Part shown: positions 9,532-19,400 of the stretch, piece after piece
How positions within the stretch are numbered: the stretch's first letter is position 1
Layout of the letters: each line of letters begins with the position of its first letter
Origin: Bog-473 sp963791995
GTDB taxonomy: Bacteria; Actinomycetota; Acidimicrobiia; Acidimicrobiales; RAAP-2
Length of the DNA stretch: 64,000 bases
Assembly: GCA_963791995.1 (NCBI GenBank)
Contig: CAWBUQ010000004.1
Coordinates: 592,649-656,648, forward strand
Direction: 5' to 3'
Notes under the pieces: model-generated
Seen by the model: only the letters and a program-made list of their open reading frames with translations
The model's database searches: none
What the model was told of the DNA's origin: nothing
Position numbers and translations under genes: made by a program

Positions 9532-10760
9532 CCACAGAGCGCGACCGCGCGCTGCGCACGCTCGCCGAGTCCTGGCTCGGACTCCGGCGTGTCGCCCCCG
9601 AGGGCGACATCACCATTGCGCGCGCCGAGGTACTGCGCGCCGGGCGACCGGGTCTGCTCGACATCGTGGCGCGCGTCGGGAACCGCCGGGCGCACGTGGT
9701 AGCCGGCCTGCGCGGCGTGGCCGACGAGCCACACTTCCTGCGCCCGGCCGAGGAGGCCACGCTGGGTCTGCTCGACGACGAGCACGGGCTGGCCGTGTGC
9801 ACCGACGCGTTGCGCGACGCGCAGCTTGCGCCACTCCTCTTGGCCGTCGTGCGGGGCGTCCCGACCCGCCCCGGCCCGATTGCCGTGCTGCGCGACGACG
9901 AGGACGCCACGATCTTGGACTGCGGCGACCGGGGCGACCTGACCGTGTACCCGTGGTTGGACGACAGGCCGCGGCCTGACGTCGACGTGATGGTCGCCCT
10001 CGACGAGGTCGGTTTCAACCATGTGGCCGCGCCGCTGGTGCGCTGGGTCTGGGAGCAGAGCGACCTCGGGGTGGTCCAAGAGCCGCTGGCCGACCGCTCG
10101 GGCGGCTGGGCGCTGGCGCTGACCTCGCTGCGCGACTTCTACGCCTCGCGCGGATCGCCCGAGGCGGCCGGGGGCGACTTCGGGGCCGAGGCACGGGCAC
10201 TCGGGACCATGACGGCCCGGATGCACCTGGCCCTCGACCGCGCCTTCTTGCGCCACCACGAGGCCGTGGTCGACTGGGTGGACGAGGCCGAGGCGGCGAT
10301 CGCGACGGCCGACCCCAGCCTGCTGGAGGCGTCCGGCGTGGCCGAACTGGTCAAGTGGCTGCGCGAGACCGAGGGCCGCCTCCCGGTGATCCGGACGCAC
10401 GGAGACTTCCAGCTGACCCGCACGGCGCGCACCGACCAGGGCTGGGTGGTCAGCGACTTCGGGCCCGGCGGCGTGCTCGCCGGCGGCTCCCGGCCGGGCC
10501 GGCGCAGCCCGCTCGGCGACGTGGCCGACTTGTTGTGGTCGATGCACCAGGCCAGCGCGGTGGCGGCGGCCGAGCGCGACCCGAACGGGCGCCTCGGGTT
10601 GGCCTCGCTCGGCGCGGCCTGGGAGACCAGGAACCGCCGGGCGTTCGTGACGGGGTACCTCGGCACGCCGGGGATCAGCGGCCTGGTCGGACCCGACCGC
10701 GACCAGGTCCGGCGGCTGATCTCGTTCTTCGAGCTCGCCCGCTCGGTGCGCGCGGCCTAG
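9528..10760 (+). CDS. maltokinase-like protein (Pep2/Mak family), divergent active site
   Basis: This 410-residue protein overlaps treS by 4 bp. In the known pathway maltokinase phosphorylates maltose for GlgE-dependent alpha-glucan synthesis. The kinase catalytic loop reads RTHGDFQLTR and the metal-binding region VVSDFGPGG followed by RSPLGDVADLLWSM. These align with the usual HGDxHLGQ, DFEGEP and RSPLRDVAGM of Mak, but the conserved Gln and the EGEP acidic pair are not kept. It is therefore either a divergent maltokinase or a partner that has lost part of the site. The treS context supports the family assignment. Confidence 0.75.
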   Translation: MTTERDRALRTLAESWLGLRRVAPEGDITIARAEVLRAGRPGLLDIVARVGNRRAHVVAGLRGVADEPHFLRPAEEATLGLLDDEHGLAVCTDALRDAQLAPLLLAVVRGVPTRPGPIAVLRDDEDATILDCGDRGDLTVYPWLDDRPRPDVDVMVALDEVGFNHVAAPLVRWVWEQSDLGVVQEPLADRSGGWALALTSLRDFYASRGSPEAAGGDFGAEARALGTMTARMHLALDRAFLRHHEAVVDWVDEAEAAIATADPSLLEASGVAELVKWLRETEGRLPVIRTHGDFQLTRTARTDQGWVVSDFGPGGVLAGGSRPGRRSPLGDVADLLWSMHQASAVAAAERDPNGRLGLASLGAAWETRNRRAFVTGYLGTPGISGLVGPDRDQVRRLISFFELARSVRAA

Positions 10761-10781
10761 CGCACACCCGGGCCCGGTGGC

Positions 10782-11765
10782 TCAGACGGCGAGGGCGGAG
10801 ACCTTCAGCGTCTTGGCGGCCTCTTCGGGGGACACCACGTTGATGGCCACCCCGGTGCCCAATTCGAAGCCGGCCGTCGTCGTGGCCTTCGGCCACACGT
10901 GGGCGTGCCAGTGGTACGGCTCGCCGACTCGATACGGGGCCGAGTGGAAGACGACGTTGTACGCCACGTCGCCGATCGCCTCGGAGAGCTGCTGGAGGCT
11001 GCGGCGGAGCGCTTCGCCCACCGCGATGAGGTCTTCGGTCGGGCTCCGGTGCAAGTGCGGGTTGTGCTCGCGCGGCATGACCAGCATTTCGTAGGGGACC
11101 GCGCTCCAGAAGGGGCACACCACCACGACGCGGTCGTTGGCATAGATCACCCGCTCGGTTGAGTCCTCCTCGGCGTCAATGGTCGTGCACAACAGGCATG
11201 ACCCCACGAACCGCGCGAAGCGGGCCTGCTCCTCGGCGAGCTCGCGGGGGATGAAGGACATGCCGAGCAACTGTCCGTGCGGATGCTCGAGCGATGCGCC
11301 GGCCTCGCGACCGGAGTTGACGATGGCCTGGGTGTAGCGGAGGTTGGGCTGGGAGGCGTGCTCCTCGAGCCGGTCGCGCAGGGCGGCCATGACGAGCTCG
11401 ACTTGCTCCTGACTCAGCTGCCCCCAGGTGGCGTCGTGCTCGGGCGAGAAGATCAGGATCTCGTGGATGCCGCCGGCGGAGGCCTGGGTGAACACCGGGC
11501 CCCGGTTGGCGACGACGAAGGGCTCGTCGCCCTCGAAGGCGGGGTAGAGGTTCGGCACGACCCTGACCAACCAACTCCCGGTCGGTCCGTAGGTCTCGAG
11601 GGCGGGGGGCGTGTCCTCCTCGTTGCCCGGGCAGAAGGGGCACGGGCGGCCGAGCGCGTCGGGCAGCTGCGGGGTCCGGGTCACGAAGGAGTAGGGCCGC
11701 TCGGAGCGGCCGGGGCTCACGACGACCCAGCGGCCCGACAACGGATCGAGGCGCAGTTGGTTCAT
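10782..11765 (-). CDS. galT: galactose-1-phosphate uridylyltransferase
   Basis: GalT transfers UMP between UDP-glucose and galactose-1-phosphate (Leloir pathway). The HIT-type active site EHPHGQLLG contains the nucleophilic histidine, CPFCPGNE near residue 46 is the N-terminal zinc CxxC, and YHWHAHVWP is the second metal/His block. From the ATG at 11765 it has 327 residues and begins NQLRLDPLSGRWVVVSPGR, as the family does. The frame is open to a GTG at 11834 that would add 23 residues; no clear SD decides between them. The gene converges with the maltokinase-like gene 21 bp away. Confidence 0.93.
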   Translation of the reverse strand: MNQLRLDPLSGRWVVVSPGRSERPYSFVTRTPQLPDALGRPCPFCPGNEEDTPPALETYGPTGSWLVRVVPNLYPAFEGDEPFVVANRGPVFTQASAGGIHEILIFSPEHDATWGQLSQEQVELVMAALRDRLEEHASQPNLRYTQAIVNSGREAGASLEHPHGQLLGMSFIPRELAEEQARFARFVGSCLLCTTIDAEEDSTERVIYANDRVVVVCPFWSAVPYEMLVMPREHNPHLHRSPTEDLIAVGEALRRSLQQLSEAIGDVAYNVVFHSAPYRVGEPYHWHAHVWPKATTTAGFELGTGVAINVVSPEEAAKTLKVSALAV

Positions 11766-11923
11766 CGGAGCACGTTCTCGGGCGCTCGCCGGCCCGTCCA
11801 ATTCGCAAACGACCTCATAGTGTGATCCCTCCACCTCTACGGTACAGGTTCCGCCAGCCGCAGTAGCGCCACCGGCGCCGGAGTCACAGGGCTGTCACCT
11901 GCCGTCCGCGTGCATGGGAGAAC

Positions 11924-12499
11924 ATGTCGGCCATGCACCACCAGCCCGACGGCGCCGCCTTCGACATCGTGCTGCTGCTCCACGTCATCTGCGTCGTCGT
12001 CGCCCTCGTCACGTCGGTGACCGCGGCTGCGACCGCCGCCCGGCTCCGCCGCCACCTGCGCGCGGCGGCGCCCCTGCCCGAGCCGCTGCGACGCTACTTC
12101 CGTCCCGGCGTCAACTGGGCGGGCCGCACGATCTACGGGATCCCCGTGTTCGGGTTCGCGCTCGTGGCCATGAGCCAGGGCGCCTACGCGCTGCGCCAGG
12201 GATGGGTGCTCGCCGGCCTGGCCCTCTTCGCCGGCGTCGCCCTCGTGGGCGAGGGCGTGCTGTGGCCGGCCGAGCGGCGCCTCCAGGCCGCGCTCGGTGC
12301 CGCAACGGGAGTGCAGGGTCCGGGGGCGTCGCGGGTTGAGGACGTCCACCCGGTCCACCCGGCCGGACCGGGTGCGGGACCGGGTGCGGGAGCGGGGGCC
12401 ATGGTGGCTGACGCCGACGCCACGGCCATGGCACGCGCCGCGCAGGTTGCACTCGTCCTCTTGGTCGCCGGGGTTGTCGTCATGATCGCCCAGCCCTGA
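11924..12499 (+). CDS. putative four-helix integral membrane protein
   Basis: The product has 191 residues with hydrophobic segments near residues 15-37, 70-88, 93-115 and 168-188. A Gly/Ala/Pro-rich linker precedes the last segment. The topology and the LLLHVICVVVALVTS start resemble predicted inner-membrane proteins of the DUF2269 kind, but this is similarity of layout only. ATG 11924 is used; a second ATG at 11933 is equally possible given GGGAG at 11916-11920. It ends at a strong hairpin. Function unknown. Confidence 0.65.
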   Translation: MSAMHHQPDGAAFDIVLLLHVICVVVALVTSVTAAATAARLRRHLRAAAPLPEPLRRYFRPGVNWAGRTIYGIPVFGFALVAMSQGAYALRQGWVLAGLALFAGVALVGEGVLWPAERRLQAALGAATGVQGPGASRVEDVHPVHPAGPGAGPGAGAGAMVADADATAMARAAQVALVLLVAGVVVMIAQP

Positions 12500-12505
12500 C
12501 GCGCG

Positions 12506-12539
12506 GAACAGGGCGGGACTCTGAGGCCCCGCCCTGTTC
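12506..12539. terminator. bidirectional hairpin terminator candidate
   Basis: A perfect 12-bp inverted repeat (GAACAGGGCGGG and its complement) surrounds a 10-nt loop between two convergent genes. No T-tract follows on either side, so termination is inferred from position and stem strength. Confidence 0.6.
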
Positions 12540-12579
12540 GCGGTGGTCATCCCGGTGTCGGACCGGCTGCCCACGAGGA

Positions 12580-15500
12580 TCAGCAGCAACCCCTGCCGCC
12601 GCCTGTCGGAGGTGGCTCGCAGTAGCCGCCGCCGCACCCGCCACCACCGCACGGGTTGCCGCCGCCACCGCCGCCACCACCGCCGCAGTTGGAGACCTTG
12701 ATCCCGGCCGAGTTACTCGACGAGGCATAGGAGGAGTTGCCTGCGTACGAGACGGTGACCGTCACCGTGCCTGAGACCTGGTTCACCGATTGAATGGCGC
12801 ACGAGGCCGAGCCCGACGAGTTGGTCGTGGCCGTGCAGCTCTGCGCCGTCCTGCCGGTGCCGACCGTCAGGGTGACGGGCTGGTTGCCCAGCGGGGTCCC
12901 GTTGCTGGTGAGCGTGGCCGACAGGGTCAGCGACTGCCCGTTGGTCACGGAGGTGCCGCCGGTGTAGACGATGCTCGTCGGCGCACCGCACACGACGACC
13001 TTGTTGGACCCGTTGCTGGCGAGCAGCTGCGGCGAGGTGCTGGTGTTGCCGCCGAAGGTCCCGGTGACCGGGTAGGTGCCCGACGGCTCGGTCGGCGTGA
13101 CGGTGCAGGACCCCTTGCCGTAGCTGGCCGTGGTGGCCGTGCAGGTCTGCGTGCCGTTGAGCGTCAGCGTGATGGTCTGCCCGCTGATGCCCTGTCCGGT
13201 GACCGAGTTGGTCAACGTCCCGGTCAGGGTCACCGGCTGCCCGTAGGTGGCCGTGGTGGCGCTGACCGACAAGGTGGTGGGCGTGACCACCGTGACCGAT
13301 TGCGTGGTGCTGGACCCCGAGTAGTAGGTGTTGCCGCCGTAGGTCACCGTCACCGGCAGCGGGCTGGCGATCTGGTTGTAGCTGCAGATGCTGCAGCTCG
13401 CCTTGCCGGCGGAGTTCGTCGTCGCCGAGCAGCTCTGGGCCGTCTTACCCGTGCCCGCCGTGAACGTGACCGTCTGGCCCGGCAGCGGCGTGCCGCCCGA
13501 CGTCGTCAGTGTGGCCGACAGGTTCGGCGGCTGCCCGGTCGTCGTCGAGGTGCTCCCGGTGTAGGTCACCGTGGTGGGCGCCTTGGTGTCAACGAACGTG
13601 CTCGAACCGCTCGACGAGAGCAGCACGGGCGTGATCGACGTGTCACCACCGAAGGAGCCGGTGAGCGAGTACGTCCCCGGCGGCTCGGTCGGCGTGACGG
13701 CGCAGGAGGCGACGCCGCTGGCGTTCGTCGTCGCGGTGCACGACTGCGTGTTGTTGACCTTGAGGGTCACGGGCTCGTTCGGCACCGGCTGGTTCGTGTA
13801 CGTGTTGATCAGGGTGCCGGTGACCGTCGTGGATCCGTTGTAGGGGCCCGTGCCCGGCGTCACGCTGAGGCTCGTGCCCTCGGGAAGGTTGACGGTCGAG
13901 CTCGCGCTGGCCGGCTGGTAGTAGGCGTCGCCGGCGAACGTGTCGATGACCGGGATCGGGCCAGCAGGCTGGCCGGTCACCGCAATCGTGCACGAGGCCG
14001 CACCGCTCGAAGTGGTCGTCCCGGTGCAGGTCTGCGCGGCCGATCCGCTGCCCAGGGTGAACGTGACCGGTTGGCCACCGAGCGGAGTGGCACCCTCGTC
14101 GGAGGTGAGCACACCCGAGACCGTGAGGGGCTGACCGTTCTGGGCGACGGTGCCGCCGGTGTAGGTCAGGGCCGTCTCCTCGAGCGTAACGACGTAGTTC
14201 GCCGTACTGGTCGAAGACGTCAGCTGCAGCGGCTGGGCGGCGTCCCCACCGAAATTGCCGCTCAGCTGGTAGGTGGCCGCCGGCTCACCGGGCGTGATGG
14301 AACACGAGGCGGTTCCGGTGGCGTCCGTCGTCCCCGTGCACGTCTCAGTGTTGTTGAGCGTGAAGGTGACCGGCTCGTTGGGGATGGGCTGGTTCGTGTT
14401 GGCGTCGTCGAGGACACCCGAGACCATGGCGGCGTCGGAGTAGTCACTCGTCGCCGGATTGACTGTCAGCGTGGTCGGTTCGGTCACGGCGGCAGGAGTG
14501 GAGGTCGTCGCCGGCGTGTCGTAGTTGTCACCGGTGAACGTGGAGGTGATGGTGACATCCGTCTGCGGCTGGGCGAGTGAGGGGATCGTACAGCTGACGT
14601 CGCCGTTGACATCGGTGACGGCGTTGCAGGACTGCTGTGTCGAGCCCGAGCCGACCGTGAACGTCACGACCTTGGTGGGCAGCGGCGTACCCGAAGTCGG
14701 CGTGTCCGTGGTGAGCGTGCCGGTCAATGTGATCGGCTGACCGTTCACGCCGGTCGTCGGCCCCGTGTAGGTGACCGTGCTCGTGTCCGGGTTCACCGTG
14801 AAGGTGCTCGAGGTGCTGTCAGAACCGATGGGCGCCGAGGTGGTCGAGTCCCCTGGGAACGAGGCGGTCAGGGTATAGGTGCTCGAGGGCTCGCTGGCCG
14901 TGATGTCGCAGGTGGCGGTGCCCGTGGAATCGGTGGTCGCCGTGCACTCCTCGTTCGTGTTCCCGTTCAAGGTGAAGGTGACGGGCTCGTCCACGATGGG
15001 TGCACTGGAATCCGGATTGGTCAGGATGGCGGACACCGGCGTCGGCGTCGAGAAGTTGCCCGTGACGGGCTGGATCGTCAGTGTTGACGGCACGGTGGTC
15101 GATGTCTGTGGCGGCGTGGCGACCTCGAGGTTCCCGAGCACCGAGAGCCCGAACAGAAGTCCCTCGTGCGTCTGGATCGTCTGCATCAGCTGACCGGTGG
15201 CGATGTTGATCTGATAGATGGCGCCCGAGGCCGAGTCGGCTGTCCAGAAGGAGGTGCCGCTCGGGTCGACGCTGAGGGCGAAGAGCTGGCCGCTGCAGTT
15301 GGGCAGCGACGAGCAGGGATACGTCTGTATCAGGTTGCCGTTCGGGTCCAGTTCCAAAATGGCGTTGGAATCGGCGACCAGGACGTCGCCGCCGGCCAGG
15401 ATCTTGAGCTGGAACGCGTTCACCGGAAGCCCGGTGCTCGGGTCGACCGACGGGAAGGACACCTTGTTGAAGTTGGGCCCCTGGGTGTTGGTGCACTTGT

Positions 15501-16149
15501 TGTACGTCTGGATGTCCGTGCCCTCGGAGGTGTACAAGAAGGTGCATTCGTCGCTGGACAGGTCGAGCCAGTCGTCGCCGTAGAGCTCGGTCTGGAGCGG
15601 GCCGATGTCGGCCAGGCGTGTTCCGTCCGGCGCGAACTCAGCGATGTAGGGCGTCGTCTGCTGGCCGACGTACATGTTGCCCTGGTTGTCGAAGACCATG
15701 GAGATCGGGTTCGACAGGCCGGTGGCGAAGGTGGGCATCGGCGTCCCGTCGGGAGCGAACTCGCTGATGTCACCGTTGACGTCGTCGGCGACGAAGATGT
15801 CGCCCTTCGAGTCGAACGCGGTGTCCACGGTGTAGGGCTCGCTCGTGTTGTCGACCAAGGAGTCGAGCAGGTTGCCCGAGCTGGGGTCGTACACGTTGAC
15901 GGTCGAGTTGCCGACCGACGCGAAGATCTGTCCCGACTGGAAGACAGTCGGGGTGTCGGCTCCGGCGGGCTTGCTCGAACCGAGGAGGACCCCGACCGAA
16001 CCGACCAGCAGCACGAGCGCCAACAAGAGGGTCATGCGACGCCAGGACGACCCGGAGACGACTGATCCCCCGCCGTCCCAGCTCCGACTCGATGCGTCGG
16101 CCGTGGGGTCAGACCCACTTGCGTGTGCTCGAGCAGTCGACAGTCGCAT
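12580..16149 (-). CDS. secreted beta-propeller/Ig-like repeat protein, paralogue 1
   Basis: This 1189-residue surface or secreted protein starts at ATG 16149, which follows GAGGGGG at about 4 nt; an upstream in-frame ATG at 16200 lacks an SD. A signal peptide with core LLLALVLLVGSVGVLLG ends near ADTPT. Residues about 75-370 form an NHL/SMP-30-like propeller with repeats such as NPISMVFDNQGNMYVG and DPSGTSFWTADSASGAIYQ. Eight Ig-like domains of about 95 residues follow, alternating two subtypes, most with a Cys pair suggesting a disulfide (CTATT...C.I). The C-terminus is a Gly/Cys-rich tail with six cysteines. No enzymatic motif is seen. An adhesive or surface role is inference. Confidence 0.85.
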   Translation of the reverse strand: MRLSTARAHASGSDPTADASSRSWDGGGSVVSGSSWRRMTLLLALVLLVGSVGVLLGSSKPAGADTPTVFQSGQIFASVGNSTVNVYDPSSGNLLDSLVDNTSEPYTVDTAFDSKGDIFVADDVNGDISEFAPDGTPMPTFATGLSNPISMVFDNQGNMYVGQQTTPYIAEFAPDGTRLADIGPLQTELYGDDWLDLSSDECTFLYTSEGTDIQTYNKCTNTQGPNFNKVSFPSVDPSTGLPVNAFQLKILAGGDVLVADSNAILELDPNGNLIQTYPCSSLPNCSGQLFALSVDPSGTSFWTADSASGAIYQINIATGQLMQTIQTHEGLLFGLSVLGNLEVATPPQTSTTVPSTLTIQPVTGNFSTPTPVSAILTNPDSSAPIVDEPVTFTLNGNTNEECTATTDSTGTATCDITASEPSSTYTLTASFPGDSTTSAPIGSDSTSSTFTVNPDTSTVTYTGPTTGVNGQPITLTGTLTTDTPTSGTPLPTKVVTFTVGSGSTQQSCNAVTDVNGDVSCTIPSLAQPQTDVTITSTFTGDNYDTPATTSTPAAVTEPTTLTVNPATSDYSDAAMVSGVLDDANTNQPIPNEPVTFTLNNTETCTGTTDATGTASCSITPGEPAATYQLSGNFGGDAAQPLQLTSSTSTANYVVTLEETALTYTGGTVAQNGQPLTVSGVLTSDEGATPLGGQPVTFTLGSGSAAQTCTGTTTSSGAASCTIAVTGQPAGPIPVIDTFAGDAYYQPASASSTVNLPEGTSLSVTPGTGPYNGSTTVTGTLINTYTNQPVPNEPVTLKVNNTQSCTATTNASGVASCAVTPTEPPGTYSLTGSFGGDTSITPVLLSSSGSSTFVDTKAPTTVTYTGSTSTTTGQPPNLSATLTTSGGTPLPGQTVTFTAGTGKTAQSCSATTNSAGKASCSICSYNQIASPLPVTVTYGGNTYYSGSSTTQSVTVVTPTTLSVSATTATYGQPVTLTGTLTNSVTGQGISGQTITLTLNGTQTCTATTASYGKGSCTVTPTEPSGTYPVTGTFGGNTSTSPQLLASNGSNKVVVCGAPTSIVYTGGTSVTNGQSLTLSATLTSNGTPLGNQPVTLTVGTGRTAQSCTATTNSSGSASCAIQSVNQVSGTVTVTVSYAGNSSYASSSNSAGIKVSNCGGGGGGGGGNPCGGGGCGGGYCEPPPTGGGRGCC

Positions 16150-16260
16150 TACGCCCCCTCGCAGTTGCACGATCGGTCCGTGCCGTGATGTTCGTCTCAT
16201 GGACTCGCACAGGCGGCGCCGTGCTTGGTATCAATATCTGTTGCCGCCATCGTCCGCGAC

Positions 16261-16302
16261 AGGGGTAAAAGGACTACGCGCCGCGCGACAGGCTGACAAT
16301 TG
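16261..16302 (-). promoter_or_regulatory. promoter-like module upstream of paralogue 1
   Basis: Read on the minus strand, CAATTGTC is followed after exactly 18 nt by TAGTCCTTTT. It can be read as -35 TTGTCA, a 17-nt spacer and -10 TAGTCC. The same two blocks with the same spacing precede the second paralogue (20442-20477), which is the main support. The implied 5' UTR is about 110 nt. Confidence 0.55.
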
Positions 16303-16465
16303 CCCTCTCGTTGTGCGGTGATGTCACACGGCGCGCAACGGAGTCTCACCGAGAGCCCAACTGATTCTCGGTTCGATGTCCCGCTCCACGGAGAGCGGCG
16401 TGCTGGCGGGACCGGGGACTGCGCACAGGGCACCCGTCCCAGTGCGCAGTCAGGTTCCATCAGGC

Positions 16466-19400
16466 TCAGCAGATGGTGGCGATGATGTGCCCGTAGCCGT
16501 CATGGCCGGGTGCCGGGCCGTACCCCGGGGAGACCGACACGACCACGAGATGCTCGATGTTGCCCGATTCAGTCGAGCCCGACTGGTTGATGGCGCTTGC
16601 CACTACGACGACCATGTTGACCGGAATGGTCGATGGCGGTTTCGAGCTGTTGCCCGGGTCCGAGGTCCACGCCGCCCCGCAGGTGTAGCTCGGCGCGTTG
16701 TCGATGTAGCCCTTCATGGAGGCGGGGGCGTTGTTGACACCGCTGAACTGGTTCGTCTTCCACAGCTGGGAGCCCCAGAAGTTCACCTGGGTGCCGATGG
16801 TCGGCGTGCCGGCCGAGACGTCCCCGATCACGAAGCCGCCTCCACCCGACGGGGGAGCGGCCGTGGTCTCGTTCCCCGCGGCGCTGGCCGGCCGGTAGTA
16901 GGCATCCCCGGCAAAGGACACCGTGATCGGCACCGAACCCGCAATCTGGTTCACGTCCGCGACGATGCAGGTGGCATTCCCGGACGCGTTGGTCGTGCCC
17001 GTGCAGCTCTGGGCGGAGGCGCCGGTGCCGAGCACCATCAGGACCGATCGGCCGCCCAGCGGGCCCCCGTCCGTCGTCAGGTTCGCCGACATCGTGAACG
17101 ACATGCCGCTCACGGCGATAGACGGCCCGGTATAGGCGATGGCCGTCTCTTCGAGCGTGACGATGTAGTTGTTCGACCCCGCACTCGACAGCAGCTGGGG
17201 AGCCTTGGAGGCGTCCCCCCCGAACGAGGCGGTCACTGTGTAGGTGGCAGCGGGCTCGTTGGGAGTGATGGAGCATGACGCCAGGCCGCTCATGTTGGTC
17301 GTCGCCGTGCACGACTGGGTGCCGTGCAGCGTCAAGGTGATTTGTTCGCCGCCAATCGGCGCACCCGTGACCGAGTTGGTGAGGGTGGCCGACACCGTTC
17401 CGGCGTCGGCGTAGTCGCTCGTCCCCGCATTGACCGTGAGCGTGGTCGGGGTATGGACGGTCGCCGTCGATGCGGCGGTGGAGGACTGGTAGTCGTTGTC
17501 GCCACTGAAGCCGGCCGAGATGCCGGACGTCCCGCCGCCCTGGTTCACGTCGCTGATGGTGCAGCTGGCCGCGCCGGCGGTATTCGTCACCGCGGTACAG
17601 CTCTGCAGCGAGCTGCCAGATCCCAGCGTGAAGGTCACCGTACGGCCTCCGACGTCGGTGCCCGGGGTGGGTTCGTCAGTGGTAAGCACGCCCGAAAGGG
17701 TCGCGTTCTGTCCGTTCGTGACCGATGTGGTACCCGTGTACGTGAAGGACGTGGGCGCCTGGGACACGGTGAACGTGCCCGAGCCGCTCGTGGGGAGCAG
17801 CTGTGGCATCGAACCGGAGTCACCGGGGAACGAGCCGGTGAGCGAATAGGACCCGGAGGATTCGTTCGGCGTGACGGAGCAGGAGGCGACACCGCTGGCG
17901 TCGGTCGTCGCCGTGCACGACTGGGTCCCGTTGAGGATCAACGTGACGGGCTCGTTCGGCACGGGCTGGTTCGTGTACGTGTCGACGAGAGTCCCCGTGA
18001 CCGAGGTCGAACCCTCGTAGGGCCCCGAAGCCGGAGAGACCGTCAGCTGGGTTCCCTCTGGCAGGTTGACCGTCGACGCCGCACTCGCCGACCGGTAATA
18101 CCCGTCGCTGACGAAGCTGGCAACGACGGGAATCGGCCCGGGCGACTGGTCGACGGCTGAAATGACACAGGACGCTGACCCGTTCGCTCCGGTGGCACCG
18201 GTGCAGGTCTGTGACGACGGGCCCGTACCCAGCGTGAAGGAGATTGTGCGACCCAGAATCCCTGTCCCCGCTCCGGGGTCGTCGGTGGTGAGCACGCCCG
18301 ACACGGTGAGCGGCTGTCCGTTTTGCGCCGTCGTGGCGCCCGTGTAGGTCAGCCAGTCCTCCTCCAGGGTCACTACGAAGTTGGAGGCGCCACTCGACGC
18401 CAACAGTTCGAGGGGACGGCTGGTGTCCCCGCCGAAGGTGCCCGACAAGGAATAGGTGCCGGCTGACTCTCCGGGCGTCAGGCTGCAGGACGCCGTCCCG
18501 GTGGCGTCGGTGGTCGCGCTGCACGTCTCCTTCCCGTTCAACGTCAGGGTCACCGGTTCACCTACGATCGGAGCGTTGGTGACCGAGTCCGTGAGCACGC
18601 CGGAGACCAACGTGGAGTCGGCGTAGTCGCCCGTGGCGGCGTTGATCAGCAGCGAGGTCGGCTCGCTCACGACGGCCGAGGTGGTCGCCGACGTCGGCGT
18701 GTCGTAGTTGTCCCCGCTGAAGCTCGTCGTGATCGACACGTCACTGGTTGGCTGGTCGACAGAGGAAATGGTGCACTGGGTATCCCCGCTTGCATCGGTC
18801 GTCCCGCTGCAGGACTGTGACGTCGGACCCGAGCCGATGGTGAAGGTGACGACCTTGGTCGGCAACGGCGTGCCGGAAGTCGGCGTGTCCGAGGTGAGTG
18901 TGCCCGTCAGTGTGGTGGGCTCACCGTTGACTGCGGTCGTCGGCCCCGTGTATGTCACAGAGCTCGTGTCGGGATTGACCGTGAAGGTGCTCGAACTGCT
19001 GTCGGATCCGATCGGGGTCGATTGGGACGAGTCTCCTGGGAACGACGCGGTCAGGGTGTAGGTGCTCGCGGGCTCGTTCGCCGTGATGTCGCACGTCGCG
19101 GTGCCGGTGGTATCTGTTGTCGCAGTGCATTCCTCGTTGGTGTTGCCGTTCAACGTGAAGGTGACCTGTTCGCCCTCAATCGGCGTGTCGGTCGAGGAGT
19201 CGGTCAGGACGGCGGAGACGGGCGTGGGAGAGGAGAAATCACCTGAGACGGGCTGGATGGTGAGGGTCGACGGGGTTGCGGGAACGGTCGTCGGGGTCGT
19301 GGCCACATCGATCTCACCGGCGACGGAGAGCCCGAACAACAACCCTTCGTGCGTCTGGATCGACTTGATGAGTGCCCCGGTGGCGATGTTGACCTGGTAG

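Noticed and set aside
12790..14580. Plus-strand 596-residue open frame opposite the Ig-repeat gene
   Set aside because: It is the Arg/Gly-rich antisense shadow of a repetitive coding sequence, without SD or recognisable domains; the minus frame carries all the protein motifs.
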